A DNA stretch of 64,000 nt from Vitellaria paradoxa. Lineage: Eukaryota; Streptophyta; Magnoliopsida; Ericales; Sapotaceae. The stretch lies in the NCBI GenBank assembly GCA_019916065.1, contig CM034241.1:12809223-12873222 (forward strand), given 5' to 3'. The position numbers and the translations under genes are program-made. This document shows, in pieces, positions 11,993 through 23,437 of the stretch. The notes beneath the pieces are model-generated. The model was not told where the DNA came from and ran no database searches. It saw only the letters and a program-made list of their open reading frames with translations. The stretch's first letter is position 1. Each line of letters opens with the position of its first letter.

Positions 11993-12745
11993 ATTGTGGT
12001 ACAAACAACAACATTAAACTATTTGACGTGTAAGTAAAATAGTAGTTACAGTGACGATCTCATCGAACTGTTGTAAGTATAATTTACATTATTCAGTTAG
12101 GATCTATTGAATTATTTGTTATATGAACAGTATGTGACCTAATCACATTCACTGTATAGGTTACCTAATACAGTATAATATTATGGCCACTACATATAGG
12201 CACCTAAGAGATTCTGATTATTGGGCTTTAGTAGCTCACCCTTTTGTGGGAATATTTTTTCAGAATATTAAGCACAAGGATACTGAAAATGAATTAGAAA
12301 GAGATTAATTTCTCTTAAATATTCCACCAGAAGAGCTATCTATTTTTTTTCTTACGTAGCACTGGAAGACTTTATTTATTATTGTGGTCTGTAATAATAA
12401 TAGTTGGATGATTGTAATCATTAAGTTTAGACCTAGTTTGCTTTTATTTGGTATGTAATGTTAATCGTGTGGTTGGGACGCTTAGATGGCTCTATGATAT
12501 TATTCTCTATCTTTATTTTGTACTTTGCAGTTGAATCCTACCAAATGATTCAGTCTAATGGCTTATAAATATTGGTTGGGATAAATTAGGGATTTTGAAT
12601 ACCTTAAATTTTTATTGCGAGTCAACCCCAATTTGGAGGAAAATTTAGGGTGTGACAGCATGTTGTTATTATCTTATTTTTATACCTAACAAATAATCCC
12701 AAGTCACCCTCGGGCATTCGGGTTATGAAAATCTGGGGCGTGACA

Positions 12746-13010
12746 TAAAATTAAGATTAATAAAATAAGATTATTATTGATCAATGTGCTTTATAAAATG
12801 AAACAAAAATAGGAAATATGACTAACTTAAATTTAAAATTTGAATATAAAAAAAATATCACTCTGCTTATTACGATATTTTAAAGTAGATTTGTAAAAAT
12901 TTACGTAATAAAAAATATTATTATTAATCATATGCGCTTGATAAAATAAAACAAATATAGTAAATATGACAAACTTATATTTATAATTACAATTTAGAAA
13001 AATAATTACT
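12746..13010 (+). repeat. Satellite-like array, ~150-bp units, right part
   Basis: This continues the unit broken at 9479 (ATAAAATTAAGATTAATAAAA) and contains further units near 12790 (GACTAACTTAAATTT type) and 12940 (GACAAACTTATATTTATA type). Confidence 0.8.
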
Positions 13011-13978
13011 CCTCAACCATTGCCATAATAATTCTACAATACAAACATAGTAAAATCTAAAAAATTTATAGAAGATGCCCCCCTAAGGGTGTGCATGGTT
13101 TAGCTTGGATTTGCATGAGATCAGGAACGAAATCAATTTTAATTAGATCTATAATTTTGGATTTAGAGCTAAACCAATCATCACATAAAATCGAATCAAA
13201 TTGACTCAATTTTATCAGTTTAGTTCAGTTTCATAATAGAACCGTGAATTTTGTAACCAAAAACAAAACAAACAAAAATTGAGTTGATTAAAGTTACTTT
13301 TGATTTGAGTCTTAAAATGAACTAACTAAAATCAAACCAATAATAATCAAATTGACATTTTTAACATATAAACTGAATCCTAATAAAATCAACTTGAAGT
13401 GATCGAATTAGTTCAATTTCCAAATTATTCAAAGAATTTTGTACCCTCCTATATGTCACCCTGTTAATAAAGAACCTTTGCCAGTATCTGTGTGATTTTG
13501 GATGATTTTTTAGATTATGTTTGGGAATGGATTGGCAAGTGATCCTTCTAAATTTAAAAAATTCACGTGCCAAAAAAATCAAAGGGGAGTGGGTTGGCTT
13601 GTTTTCCATTTTTTTGTATCAGAAACTCTATCTATGTCACCCCATCTGAAGAATCAAAATCATGAATTAAGAACAACTATCAAACAAAACATTCATGTTA
13701 ATCTTGCCATCATCTTATATCCTTTTCTTTCTTTCTTTCTTTCTTTTTTTAACTTTGTTTGGTATATTTATTTTCAACCAATAATGATTTAAAAATGAAG
13801 GATGATTTCAAGCAAAAACTACTCTCTTTTTTTGAAAAGGTAACCAATAACTACTCCCAAACAAAACAAATACGAATACTCAGTAATTAATCTTATTTAA
13901 TGTTTTTAGATTTCCTAACCTTGTGTTTGTATTTTTGCAACAAACGGTATGATGCCAAAAAAATACGTCTCTATATTC
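13011..13978. other. AT-rich intergenic DNA
   Basis: No gene. A short (CTTT)n run lies near 13727-13748. The frames at 13361-13792 show no recognisable protein features. Confidence 0.6.
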
Positions 13979-14540
13979 TGCTATCGGGGTGGTAATGTAA
14001 CTTCAAGTGTTGAGGGTTGTCATATGATCGTGACTATAAGGAGACTACTCGGGTTCTACTACTATAAGTTATGACGAACTAATACTCAAACTGTATAACA
14101 CATTGGGCGTAGATGAAACTCAAGTGAAGCTTAATGTTACATGTCGATATCCAGTGGTTATTGGATCCACAGCTCATTATAGACCATTTTGGGTGAAAAA
14201 TGACAAGGGGTTAAGGGAATGATTGATGCAGTAGATCAATTGAAATGGTCACATGTTGGCTTGTACTTAGATTATGAAGTAATGTTGGTTGATTTTTTGC
14301 CACACGTGCCAGTTGTTGCCGATGTGCATGCAACATCCATCTTTGACTCTGAGGGAAAGCGTGCTTCCAATTTTCATGATCTCCAATTGCCTAACAATCC
14401 TGTGCATGCAGAGTTTCCTAAATTGGCTGAGGTCCAGGAGCTAGTTAAGCATGAGGAGCAAACAGGTGGTGCCTTGATTACACTTGAAAAGTGTAATCAT
14501 TTTCTTAATTTCCTATTATTATCAATAAAGGTTTAGTGAT
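13979..14540 (+). pseudogene. Mutator-like transposase, N-terminal piece (decayed)
   Basis: Translated pieces read YRGGNVTSSVEG, then SYDELILKLYNTLGVD and VKLNVTCRYPVV, then after a +1 shift at about 14217 IDAVDQLKWSHVGLYLDYE. This matches the N-terminal module of plant MuDR/MULE transposases, which precedes their zinc-binding domain. Frame changes and a stop make it a pseudogene. The frame is lost after 14486, where an unrelated insert begins. The rest lies at 16034-16383 and 25733-27440. Confidence 0.6.
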
Positions 14541-16024
14541 AATTCTTTTAAATTAATAATATTTTAAAGTTCTTACTTAATCTTTTCCTTTATGCAACAA
14601 ATGTGTATAAAAGCAAAGGAAAGACCCAATATTTGTGTTAGAGGCTTGGAGGAGATTAAAGAAGGCTTAGAGAAGCTTAAAAAGGAAGAAGATCAAGCAA
14701 AAGATGAAGAATAAGGTGCCCAAAAGTCCCACAATCAAAACAGAGATCATCAGCAGAGGAAAGAGAAATGCACTGCCTCCTGCCGTTAGGACGCCGTCCT
14801 AACGCCCTGCTAACGCCAGCCCCCAGAATGCTCCATGTTTAGGGTTTTTCAATTGCCTATATATACATGCTATGCACTAGACCTAAGGGAGGTGCCATAC
14901 TTACGTTTTAGAGTTAGTTTTCTGAGAGTTTTAAAGTAGTTTTATGAGTTTTCTTTCATTCTTGGATTGACGATTTGGATTAAAGCATTTATTCACAGCA
15001 GTTTTCAATACAGATGCAGATTTTGTTCTTCAATGGAGTTTGATTTCTTTCTCTCTTCTGTTATTTTCTATTTCGTTTATTCTTTTAGCAAGCTAGCGTA
15101 GGTTTCTTCTTGATTCAACCCATCAATGATGGGTGAATCCTTATTCGAATCTTGGATGTGATTGAATCTAAGCATGCAACATAACAGTTGCATGTTAGGG
15201 TTCCTGTTTTCCAAACCTATTTTCATAAGCTTTCGAAACCTTCAAAAACTTGCGTAGCTGATTATATTTCCTTGAAATCACTGATAACTACGCATGATTA
15301 TAATTTTCTCAATATTTCGAAAACAAACGAAATAGATTTAAATTTAATTTTTCTGGTTTTCTTCTTCGTTTGATCTTCAAAGCCTTCGAAAACGTGTAAC
15401 CTCAATCATATTTCCTTGAAATCCCTGATGACGTTATATGATTAAAACTTTCTTTATATTTTGAATCAACGAAAAGAAATCTGGACCAAAGAATGTTTTC
15501 AAGATGAAATCTTTCCGGTTTTATTTACCCTAAACGTGATTTTAGAACCGTGCTTTGGAAATTAAAGCTTTGATGATGAAATCTTTCCGGTTTACTTTTC
15601 CTAAATGTGAGCTGTAAACTGAGATAAATTAATCACATCCATACATGAGAATAAGGTATTCACCCGGATTTGTAGGTTGAATCAAGATCTTTAATTATAT
15701 TGTTCAAAACCTTAGTTTAATTCACTGTTTTATTTATTTTGAACCTTTTACTTGTTGTTTTTTAATTTGAAGTAGTTATAGTGTTTCTCCTCTTTAATTC
15801 TTGAATTTCCAGCGTAGTTAGTTTCAGTTAATTGCACTATAAATTTGCTGTTAGATAGTTTATAATTTAAAATCAAACTTTCCAAAACCCAAAATTCTTT
15901 TACTTTCATTGTTTCTGAAAAGAGAACAGTAGTTAGAAGAACTTAGAAAACTTAAGAGTCCTTCATTTATAGTTCCCTGTGCAGACGATCCTGAATTCAC
16001 CAGGTAAAACTACATCGCACACCC
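14487..16024. mobile_element. Unclassified non-coding insert in the MULE
   Basis: It is flanked by the 9-bp direct repeat TTACACTTG (14478-14486 and 16025-16033). It contains a TATA-like CTATATATAC (about 14853), a GC-rich stretch (14775-14830) and two pairs of internal direct repeats: 'atatttccttgaaatc' at about 15264 and 15409, and 'gatgaaatctttccggttta' at about 15504 and 15577. No protein is visible. A 9-bp target duplication suggests a non-autonomous Mutator-type element. The TATA box and tail ('cgcacacccttacacttg') resemble an LTR, so the class is open. Confidence 0.4.
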
Positions 16025-16033
16025 TTACACTTG

Positions 16034-16383
16034 GGGGTTATTTTCACCGCATATTTGCGAGGCGGTCATCCTCCAACGCTAGAAGATATGCTGGCAGGGG
16101 AAGGCTTAATCTTCAGCTTAAATGTTGATTATAGTGTTGACCTTGATGGTAACGACGATGTCGATATTGATGCTAGGCTTAATGCTAATGAGGATGTTAG
16201 TGAGGGTCGACAAGAATTGCATCAGCCTGCTTCCCAATTGTTTACAGCTCTAAGTGAGCGAAACACTACAGCTTCTTCCACGTCTAGGTTCCATTGCCTA
16301 AATTAGGACCAGATGACAGATAAGCCTCGTGTTGGAGTTCTATTCAAAGACAAAACTAAGTTAATGAGGGCTCTAAAGACATA
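16034..16383 (+). pseudogene. Mutator-like transposase, linker piece (decayed)
   Basis: A short open stretch encodes an acidic Asp/Asn-rich linker (about 16130-16200), then FKDKTKLMRALKTY (about 16345-16383). The latter is the start of the MuDR-type N-terminal zinc/DNA-binding domain, cut by the chromovirus at the TSD ACATA (16379-16383). The domain continues at 25733. A stop at 16304 lies between the two. Confidence 0.5.
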
Positions 16384-17882
16384 TGTCACACCCCACTTAA
16401 GGATGTAACCGGCCGAGTACCCTAAGCCTTAGCTTAAGGAACACGCAAGCCTAATTTTCATTCAACTTAAATTTACAAAAAAAAAAAAAAAAAAAAACCT
16501 TCAATGAAAAAATAACCTTGCCATTTAAAAATTTACGAGAATAAATAAAATAGTCTACTAACGTTTCAAACTTAAAATAATTAATAACAGTAATTAAAAT
16601 ATTTCAAATCATCAAACTCTAATCTAGCTACCAAAATAAAATCCATCAATAAAATGTAAAATTATTCCTAAGAGGCCACGACTTAAAGGTCCCACTGCCA
16701 GAGTCCATGTCTAATCCCTTCCAGGCTTACCTGAAAAATGTTAAAAGGGGGGGTGAGCTAAAAGCCCAGTGAATGGATTGCCAAGCCAAAAATAATAATA
16801 TCCATTTGAAAATAATAAATTTTCAAATAACCAATTTAATCAAGAAAAATTTTCCAAGTAACCATGTCCATGCATAATCAATAATAATTTCAAAACCTGC
16901 ACATCAGAGTGCAATAACATCCATAATTCATCCCGTCAATCACAACTGTGATAACAAACATTAATCCATGGATATATGGAAATTAAATATAAAATGTGCC
17001 AATATATTTTCTCATGGGCAGTGCCCGTTGGATCCAATATCGTACTTAGAGTCACCCAGTCTGGCTCCTGGGTTCTTCCCTAAGCCGATCCGATTGAGGT
17101 CACCACGGTTTTCACGGGCCTGTTCCTACAATCGTTGAGAACTAGGGTCACCACGGTTTTCACGGGCCTGTTCCCTAGTTGCCAGAGTCACACCACTTAA
17201 GGAATCTGTCCCCTGGACTTTAATTTTTATTTCCAATAACCACAAAATAATTTTTCCATCACAATCTCATAATTTCCAGGATTAAACACAAGTGTCCAAA
17301 TAATTTTACCTATGCTCAATAGCATAAAACATATAATATTATTATCAAACAACATAATTTTTCACAAAGAATAATCCAAAAATTTTTAACTTTCAAATCT
17401 TTATGCATGGAATAATTTATAAAATAATACTAGTAAGGCAAACCACTCACCTGGTGTCCAAAGATGTACACGTAAAATAAATCAGGATAATCCCTCACAA
17501 TCCTGAATTCACGAAATTAAATACTTATTATTTAAAATCTATCGTAAAATTTACGTCTAATAATTTACTAAATATAAACCCTTCACTCTTCTAAAATAAT
17601 TTAATTAATATAAATAAATAACCCTTTCAAATTGTCAAATTGATAATCGGCCAGCAACCCCTTTCAATACATCAAGTGAAAAGTAATTTTTTTTTTATAA
17701 CCCCTCCAATAGAACCTAACTTAATATATATACACATATATATATGTATATATGCATGCACTGGTCGTCAGTTTCAAAATCAATTCAAAATATATTTATT
17801 TTTATTTTATTTTTTTTTCCACCCCGTTAATGAAACAAGTGTTATATATATATATATATGTTAGCTTCTGCCGACAACTTCC

Positions 17883-17918
<36 letters not shown>

Positions 17919-18691
17919 TAAAAATAGTTTTAATAAACCCAATCAAACCCTCTATCCCAGTAGTAACGGGATTTTTTTTTTTTTTTAAATACACGCTGCC
18001 CATCTAAAAAAATTGAAAATCCATATAGCTGTACATACACAAGAATATATATGTATATATATGCGTACAAATCTAGGAACCCAAAAATATATATTTATAT
18101 ATTTTTCAATCAATCAACTGTCGCACCTTTCCTCCCCGATATCTTATGTATTTATATATATATAAACTGCCGAACATGTACATATATATACAACTCAGGA
18201 AAGTTGAAAACCATGACTTATTTGATTAACTCTCTTTAACTTCTAACCCATCTCATCAATGCTTGATATTTAATGAATAGAAAAATTAAAATAAAAATAA
18301 AAACTAACCTTTAATTCTTCTTCACTTCAGCCAAATCTTTCTCTTCTATCTCCTCTCTCTCTTAATTAGAAATAATAAAACCCTAGGAAGACACCTCTTA
18401 TTTATAGCCTTAACTTCCTAATCGTATACTATTACTTCCATTAAATTATGGTGAACCTTCAATCCTAATCCAATCATAATTCTAATAACTCTTCAAATTA
18501 TCCAAAACACTAAAAATTAAAATTTAATTATTTCCTAAATAAAGTAAACTAATTCTAATAAGACTATAATACTCAATAAAGTTAACCAATTCTAATAAAA
18601 TTATAACACTAGATAAAGCCAACCAATTCTAATAAAACTATAACACATAGAAATATAAATAATAATAAATATATATATTTGGGTTATAACA
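16384..18691 (-). repeat. Chromovirus 3' LTR (2308 bp)
   Basis: On its sense (minus) strand it runs TGTTATAACCC...GGGGTGTGACA. A TATAAATAAG box lies at 18397-18406, followed by a GA-rich leader. It contains a 21-nt A-run (about 16477-16497) that is short in the other copy, and AT microsatellites near 17840-17912. Confidence 0.95.
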
Positions 18692-18704
18692 TTCTCCCCC
18701 CGTT
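18692..18704 (-). other. Polypurine tract of chromovirus
   Basis: The minus strand reads AACGGGGGGAGAA directly before the 3' LTR. This is the plus-strand primer for reverse transcription. Confidence 0.9.
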
Positions 18705-18738
18705 AAAAGAGTTTCGTCCTCGAAACTTACCTCAAGTG

Positions 18739-19851
18739 TTATGTGAATAAATCCGGATACTTCTTTATCATCTCTTCTTCACGCTCCCATGTTGCTTCTT
18801 CAACTGCATGGTTGTGCCACTGAACTTTAACAAACCGAATTACTTTATTGCGAAGCACCTGTTCTTTAGTATCTAGAATCTGCATAGGTGATTCCTCATA
18901 TGATAAGTCCTCCCTGATCTGTAGTGGCTCGTAATCAATCACATGATTCGGACTATGCATATACTTCTTAAGCATCGATACATGGAAGACATTATGTACT
19001 CTGGCCAACTTAGGAGGTAAAGCCACTCGATATGCCACTGCTCCAATTCTTTCCAAAATCTCAAATGGCCCAATATAACGTGGGCTCAACTTTCCTTTCT
19101 TCCCAAATCTAATTACCCCTTTCCAAGGTGATACCCTCAAAAATACTTTCTCACCAACTTGAAACTCCAATTCTCTTCTTCTATTATCAGCATAACTTTT
19201 CTGGCGACTCTGTGCAGCTAGGAGTTTTTGACGAATAACAACAATCTTCTGAGTTGCATCCTCCACCAAATCCGGACCCAACAGTTGTCTCTCTCCAACT
19301 TCAAACCAACATACAGGGGATCTACACTTTCTACCATATAGAGCCTCATACGGCGCCACCCCCAAGCTTGAATGATAGCTATTATTGTAAGCAAACTCTA
19401 CTAAGGGCAATTGCTCATCCCAATTACCTTTCCACTCCAATACACAAGATCTCAACATATCCTCTAATGTCTGAATGGTCCTCTCTGATTGCCCATCAGT
19501 TTGTGGATGATAAGCTGAACTAAGACTCAATTGTGTCCCTAAAGCTGCTTGCAGACTACCCCAAAACTTAGACACAAAACGTGGATCACGATCTGACACA
19601 ATGGACACTGGTGCACCATGCAATCTGACTATCTCTCTTACATATAACTGGGCCAACTTATCTAATGAGAAAGTCATCTTAATGGCAATGAAGTGTGCAG
19701 ACTTAGTCAATCTGTCAACTATCACCCACACTGCATCATGTCCAGCACGAGTCCTGAGGTAACCCAGAAACAAAATCCATTGTGATCTGTTCCCACTTCC
19801 ACTCTGGTATTGACAAAGGCTGAAGCTTCCTTGCTGGTCTTTGGTGCTCAA
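18739..19851 (-). CDS. Chromovirus pol, part 3: integrase core and chromodomain
   Basis: This frame carries most of the integrase catalytic core and the C-terminal end. IVSDRDPRF holds the second catalytic Asp and [14 protein letters not shown] the Glu. The first Asp ([10 protein letters not shown]) is at the end of the previous frame, so the core is split by a one-base frameshift at about 19760. Next come the [10 protein letters not shown] segment and, in the last 55 or so residues, a chromodomain-like region ([17 protein letters not shown] ... EEATWERE). The first 30 residues here are out of frame with the domain and not native. The frame ends at a normal terminal stop. It inserts cDNA into chromatin; the chromodomain is thought to guide targeting. 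Confidence 0.9.
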   Translation of the reverse strand: MSTKDQQGSFSLCQYQSGSGNRSQWILFLGYLRTRAGHDAVWVIVDRLTKSAHFIAIKMTFSLDKLAQLYVREIVRLHGAPVSIVSDRDPRFVSKFWGSLQAALGTQLSLSSAYHPQTDGQSERTIQTLEDMLRSCVLEWKGNWDEQLPLVEFAYNNSYHSSLGVAPYEALYGRKCRSPVCWFEVGERQLLGPDLVEDATQKIVVIRQKLLAAQSRQKSYADNRRRELEFQVGEKVFLRVSPWKGVIRFGKKGKLSPRYIGPFEILERIGAVAYRVALPPKLARVHNVFHVSMLKKYMHSPNHVIDYEPLQIREDLSYEESPMQILDTKEQVLRNKVIRFVKVQWHNHAVEEATWEREEEMIKKYPDLFT

Positions 19852-20800
19852 CTTTTACTTGCTGACATATAAGGCATTGTGCTACATACTCTGCAACATC
19901 TTTCTTCATACCATTCCACCAATAATGCTCTCGTAAATCTCTATACTTCTTGGTACTACCTGGGTGAATACTATACTTTGAGTTATGAGCCTCAAACAAA
20001 ATATCTCTCCTTAAATCATCTAGGAGAGGAACACATAATCGACCATTGAATCTAAGCACTCCCTCTGCATCAATTGTGAAATCTGAAACATACCCCTTCT
20101 CCAATTCTTCCTTAACCCTCTGATACTGGGGGTCATTTAACTGTGCAGCTTTAATTCTGTCTAGCAAAGTGGGTCTAATTATTAACTGACTGCAAAGTGC
20201 CCTCTCTCCTTGTCGAACCACTTCTAAATCCAAACATCTCAATTCCTTCAACAGACATGGTTGAGCAGTGAGCATTGCCAGAGTTCCATTTGAAGATTTC
20301 CTACTCAAGGCATCCGCCACAACATTTGCCTTGCCAGGATGGTACATAATACTAATATCATAATCTTTAAGCAATTCCAGCCATCTCCTTTGCCTCAAGT
20401 TAAGCTCTTTCTGTGTGAAAATATACTTTAAACTTTTATGATCAGTGTAGATCTCACACGATTCTCCATACAGATAATGTCTCCATATTTTTAGTGCAAA
20501 CACAACCGCAGCTAACTCCAAATCATGAGTGGGATAATTCTTTTCATGTGGCTTTAACTGACGAGAAGCATATGCAATTACCTTCCCCTGCTGCATGAGA
20601 ACACAACCCAAACCCTGGCGTGATGCATCACTAAAAATCACAAAGCCACCACCTTCCTTTGGTAGAGTAAGGATAGGTGCAGATACTAATCTTTGCTTAA
20701 GCTCCTGGAAGCTACTTTCACATTGATCCGTCCAATCAAACTTCACTCCCTTTTTAGTAAGACTTGTAAGTGGAAGGGCAATACGAGAAAATCCTTCCAC
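19736..20800 (-). CDS. Chromovirus pol, part 2: RNase H and integrase zinc finger
   Basis: A frame of 354 codons overlapping its neighbours. It begins just after the reverse transcriptase with the connection region ([15 protein letters not shown]), then RNase [16 protein letters not shown] (first Asp), [12 protein letters not shown] (Glu), [11 protein letters not shown] (Asp) and a later ADALSRK. The integrase HHCC finger follows ([11 protein letters not shown] ... CLICQQVK), ending at the first catalytic Asp in ITMDFV. Indels near 20810 and 19760 separate it from parts 1 and 3, so no intact polyprotein is made without frameshift correction. Confidence 0.9.
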   Translation of the reverse strand: MEGFSRIALPLTSLTKKGVKFDWTDQCESSFQELKQRLVSAPILTLPKEGGGFVIFSDASRQGLGCVLMQQGKVIAYASRQLKPHEKNYPTHDLELAAVVFALKIWRHYLYGESCEIYTDHKSLKYIFTQKELNLRQRRWLELLKDYDISIMYHPGKANVVADALSRKSSNGTLAMLTAQPCLLKELRCLDLEVVRQGERALCSQLIIRPTLLDRIKAAQLNDPQYQRVKEELEKGYVSDFTIDAEGVLRFNGRLCVPLLDDLRRDILFEAHNSKYSIHPGSTKKYRDLREHYWWNGMKKDVAEYVAQCLICQQVKVEHQRPARKLQPLSIPEWKWEQITMDFVSGLPQDSCWT

Positions 20801-23297
20801 AAACCTGCCTATAATAGCCCGCTAACCCCAAGAAACTGCGCACCTCAGAAACCGTTGTAGGACGTTGCCACTCCATTATTGCCTCCACCTTCTGCGGATC
20901 CACTGAGACTCCATCTTTACTAACAACATGCCCCAAGAAGGATATTCTATCAAGCCAAAACTCACACTTCTTAAATTTGGCATACAACTTGTTATCTTTA
21001 AGGATTTGCAGAGCTATCCTCAAATGTTCTTCATGTTCCTTTTTGCTTTTTGAATAAACTAGGATGTCATCAATAAATACCACTACAAAGTGATCCAATT
21101 GGGGTTTGAAAATCCGATTCATCATGTCCATAAAAGCTGCGGGTGCATTAGTAAGGCCAAAGGGCATAACTAGGAACTCGTAGTGCCCATATCTCGTTCT
21201 AAAAGCAGTCTTAGGAACATCCCCTTCTCTTATCTTCAATTGATGGTATCCTGATCTCAAATCAATTTTTGAAAACACCTGGGCCCCTTGTAGTTGATCA
21301 AACAAGTCATCGATGCGTGGTAATGGGTATCTATTCTTGATGGTGACTTTATTCAACTCTCTATAATCAATGCACAACCTCATGGAACCGTCTTTCTTCT
21401 TCACAAACAGAACTGGTGCTCCCCATGGTGAAACACTAGGCCTTATGAACCCTTTATCTAGAAGATCTTGTAATTGAACCTGTAATTCCCTTAACTCAAC
21501 AGGTGCCATTCTATACGGTGCCTTGGAAATAGGAGTAGTGCCAGGTAACAAATCAATATTAAATTCAATCTCACGATCTGGGGGTAGGCCAGGTAGATCT
21601 TCTGGAAAAACATCAGCAAACTCCTTCACTATAGGTAGCTCCTCCAACCCCATATCTTGTTTCTCTTCTTCAATTACATAGGCTAGGTATCCTTCACAAC
21701 CTTTTCTCAACATCCTGTTTGCTTGTAGAGCAGAAATAAAACCAAGTGATTGAATATTTCTATCCCCTTGGAAATAAAATTCAGCTTGTCCTGGTGTTGA
21801 AAATATCACTCTTTTCTGACGGCAGTCGACAGTAGCATAATTAAAAGTCAACCAATCCATCCCCAAGATAACATCGAAGTCATGCATATCTAAACCGATC
21901 AAATCCACTAATAAAACTCTATTATCGATTTGAACCCCACAAGATCGACAAATAGTATCCAGCAAAATAGTATCTCCCATAGGAGTAGAAACATTAAGCC
22001 CCGCATCCAATTGTTCAAGCGCAATAGGTAAGCTACGCAAAAATTTAGGGGAAGCAAAAGAATGTGTAGATCCTGAATCTATTAACACCCTAGCAGGTGT
22101 AGATGAAATAAGAAGTGTACCTTGCACCACTGAAGGTGATGCCTCTGCCTCCTTCTGAGTAAGTGCATAAACACGTGCAGGAGCTGCTTGCCTCTGGTTC
22201 TGTCCCTGAGTACGACTTTGGTTACCACTCTGTGTAGTATCTCTCTGTCCTTGGAATGCTTGTTGAGTTTGTTGTCCTGTGGTATTTGGAGCTCTACATT
22301 GACTCTTAACATGCCCATCCTTACCACAGTTGTAACACTTCTTAGGCGTGCCATCACAAAAGTAGCCAAATGAATGCTGCCTGCCACACCTTGCACATAG
22401 TCGTGCCTGCTGCCTATTATTTCCATCTATCTGTGCTTGAGTGTTTCTTCTCTTCTGAAAGCTGCCACCCCCACTACCCTGACCGCTACTATTCTGTTCC
22501 ATGGTCCTTTTATTAGACTGTGGTTTTCCCTTCTTAGCATCTTCCAAGCAGTCTTCAACTAGCTGTGCCCTGGTCACAAGTTCTGCCAAAGTCTTAGACT
22601 GGAGTACTGCAACCCTACTACGAATGGCTGGACGCAGTCCCTTTTCAAACATCAACACCTTGTCACTTTCGTTATCTACTTGCGTAGAATACTTTGACAA
22701 CTCTGCAAATTTGCATTCATACTCTGCCACGGTCATACTACCTTGCTCTAGAGAGAGAAATTCTAACTGCTTCTGTCTCTTGATCGCTATGGGAATAAAC
22801 TTATCATTAAATATCTGAAGAAATTTATTCCAGTTCAGCTCGTTCTCTCTTCCTTGATATTGGCGTTCCACCATATCCCACCAATCCTCTGCAGGTCCTT
22901 CCAAAACATATGTTGCCATGGAGACTTTTTGTTCATCTGTACATTCTAAACGTGCAAATATCTTCTTTATGCGTCGCATCCACTTTTCTGCTTCTGCTGG
23001 ATCAGCTTTTCCATCGAACTTTGGAGGGGAGGTCTTCAAAAATTTATCAAACACAGACCCTTTATCAAAACTCATGTCCCTTGCCTCTGCTAGTGCCCCC
23101 TGTTGATCAAATTCCCTCCGTATATTTTGTTGTGTTTCAGTAGTAGCAACTGGAGCTGAAGTTGGAGTAGGAGCAGGGGCAGGAACAGATGCGGCTGGGG
23201 GAGTTACATTAGTAGTATTACGAGCTTGATTTGCGACTCCTGAACTAGCGTATCTACTATTGGTTCGTCTGCCGCTACGTGTTGCCATTCCTTCCAA
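20754..23297 (-). CDS. Chromovirus gag, protease and reverse transcriptase (part 1)
   Basis: 847 codons. Residues about 90-220 are the retrotransposon gag domain ([20 protein letters not shown] onward). CCHC zinc knuckle [14 protein letters not shown] at about 320, with an extra Cys-rich [14 protein letters not shown] just before. Aspartic protease active site [13 protein letters not shown] at about 405. Reverse transcriptase about 590-790: [20 protein letters not shown] and the catalytic FIDD ([14 protein letters not shown]) near 742. The domain reaches [10 protein letters not shown], then the frame is lost by one base (about 20815) and runs 20-odd foreign residues to a stop. Two Met codons open the frame, 3 residues apart; either could start it. 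Confidence 0.95.
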   Translation of the reverse strand: MEGMATRSGRRTNSRYASSGVANQARNTTNVTPPAASVPAPAPTPTSAPVATTETQQNIRREFDQQGALAEARDMSFDKGSVFDKFLKTSPPKFDGKADPAEAEKWMRRIKKIFARLECTDEQKVSMATYVLEGPAEDWWDMVERQYQGRENELNWNKFLQIFNDKFIPIAIKRQKQLEFLSLEQGSMTVAEYECKFAELSKYSTQVDNESDKVLMFEKGLRPAIRSRVAVLQSKTLAELVTRAQLVEDCLEDAKKGKPQSNKRTMEQNSSGQGSGGGSFQKRRNTQAQIDGNNRQQARLCARCGRQHSFGYFCDGTPKKCYNCGKDGHVKSQCRAPNTTGQQTQQAFQGQRDTTQSGNQSRTQGQNQRQAAPARVYALTQKEAEASPSVVQGTLLISSTPARVLIDSGSTHSFASPKFLRSLPIALEQLDAGLNVSTPMGDTILLDTICRSCGVQIDNRVLLVDLIGLDMHDFDVILGMDWLTFNYATVDCRQKRVIFSTPGQAEFYFQGDRNIQSLGFISALQANRMLRKGCEGYLAYVIEEEKQDMGLEELPIVKEFADVFPEDLPGLPPDREIEFNIDLLPGTTPISKAPYRMAPVELRELQVQLQDLLDKGFIRPSVSPWGAPVLFVKKKDGSMRLCIDYRELNKVTIKNRYPLPRIDDLFDQLQGAQVFSKIDLRSGYHQLKIREGDVPKTAFRTRYGHYEFLVMPFGLTNAPAAFMDMMNRIFKPQLDHFVVVFIDDILVYSKSKKEHEEHLRIALQILKDNKLYAKFKKCEFWLDRISFLGHVVSKDGVSVDPQKVEAIMEWQRPTTVSEVRSFLGLAGYYRQVCGRIFSYCPSTYKSY

Positions 23298-23419
23298 ATT
23301 AAATAAATAAAATAAACATATAAGAATAATAGTAAGCTAGCTAAAAAAATTTGAAATTCACATTCCTAAGGACTCTGGGACCGGGCCTCTATAAATTTCT
23401 AGAAGACACCATAAACTTA

Positions 23420-23433
23420 TGCTCTGATACCAA
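23420..23433 (-). other. Primer binding site (initiator Met tRNA)
   Basis: The minus strand reads TTGGTATCAGAGCA four bases after the 5' LTR. This is the usual plant LTR-element match to the 3' end of tRNA-iMet. Confidence 0.95.
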
Positions 23434-23437
23434 CAAA

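Larger units (their letters stand above)
9480..12745 (+). mobile_element. 3.27 kb solo-LTR-like insertion (gypsy type)
   Basis: It starts TGTAATAACCTGAA and ends GGGGCGTGACA, the same terminal style as the complete chromovirus LTRs here (TGTTATAACCC...GGGGTGTGACA on their sense strand). The flanks TATAA (9475-9479) and TAAAA (12746-12750) could be a 5-bp target duplication with one mismatch. The insert interrupts a 150-bp repeat unit exactly. A sense-strand TATAAAA lies at 9998-10004. No gag or pol is recognisable. A second possible terminus (GGGTGTGACA, ending 12657) suggests either a variant end or a nested LTR. Confidence 0.6.

Noticed and set aside
19254..19523. 89-codon plus-strand frame
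   Set aside because: Antisense to the integrase; no recognisable motif.
22082..22426. Open frame of 114 codons on the minus strand and several plus-strand frames at 22188-23143
   Set aside because: They overlap the gag-pol frame in other phases and have no family features; shadows of the real coding sequence.
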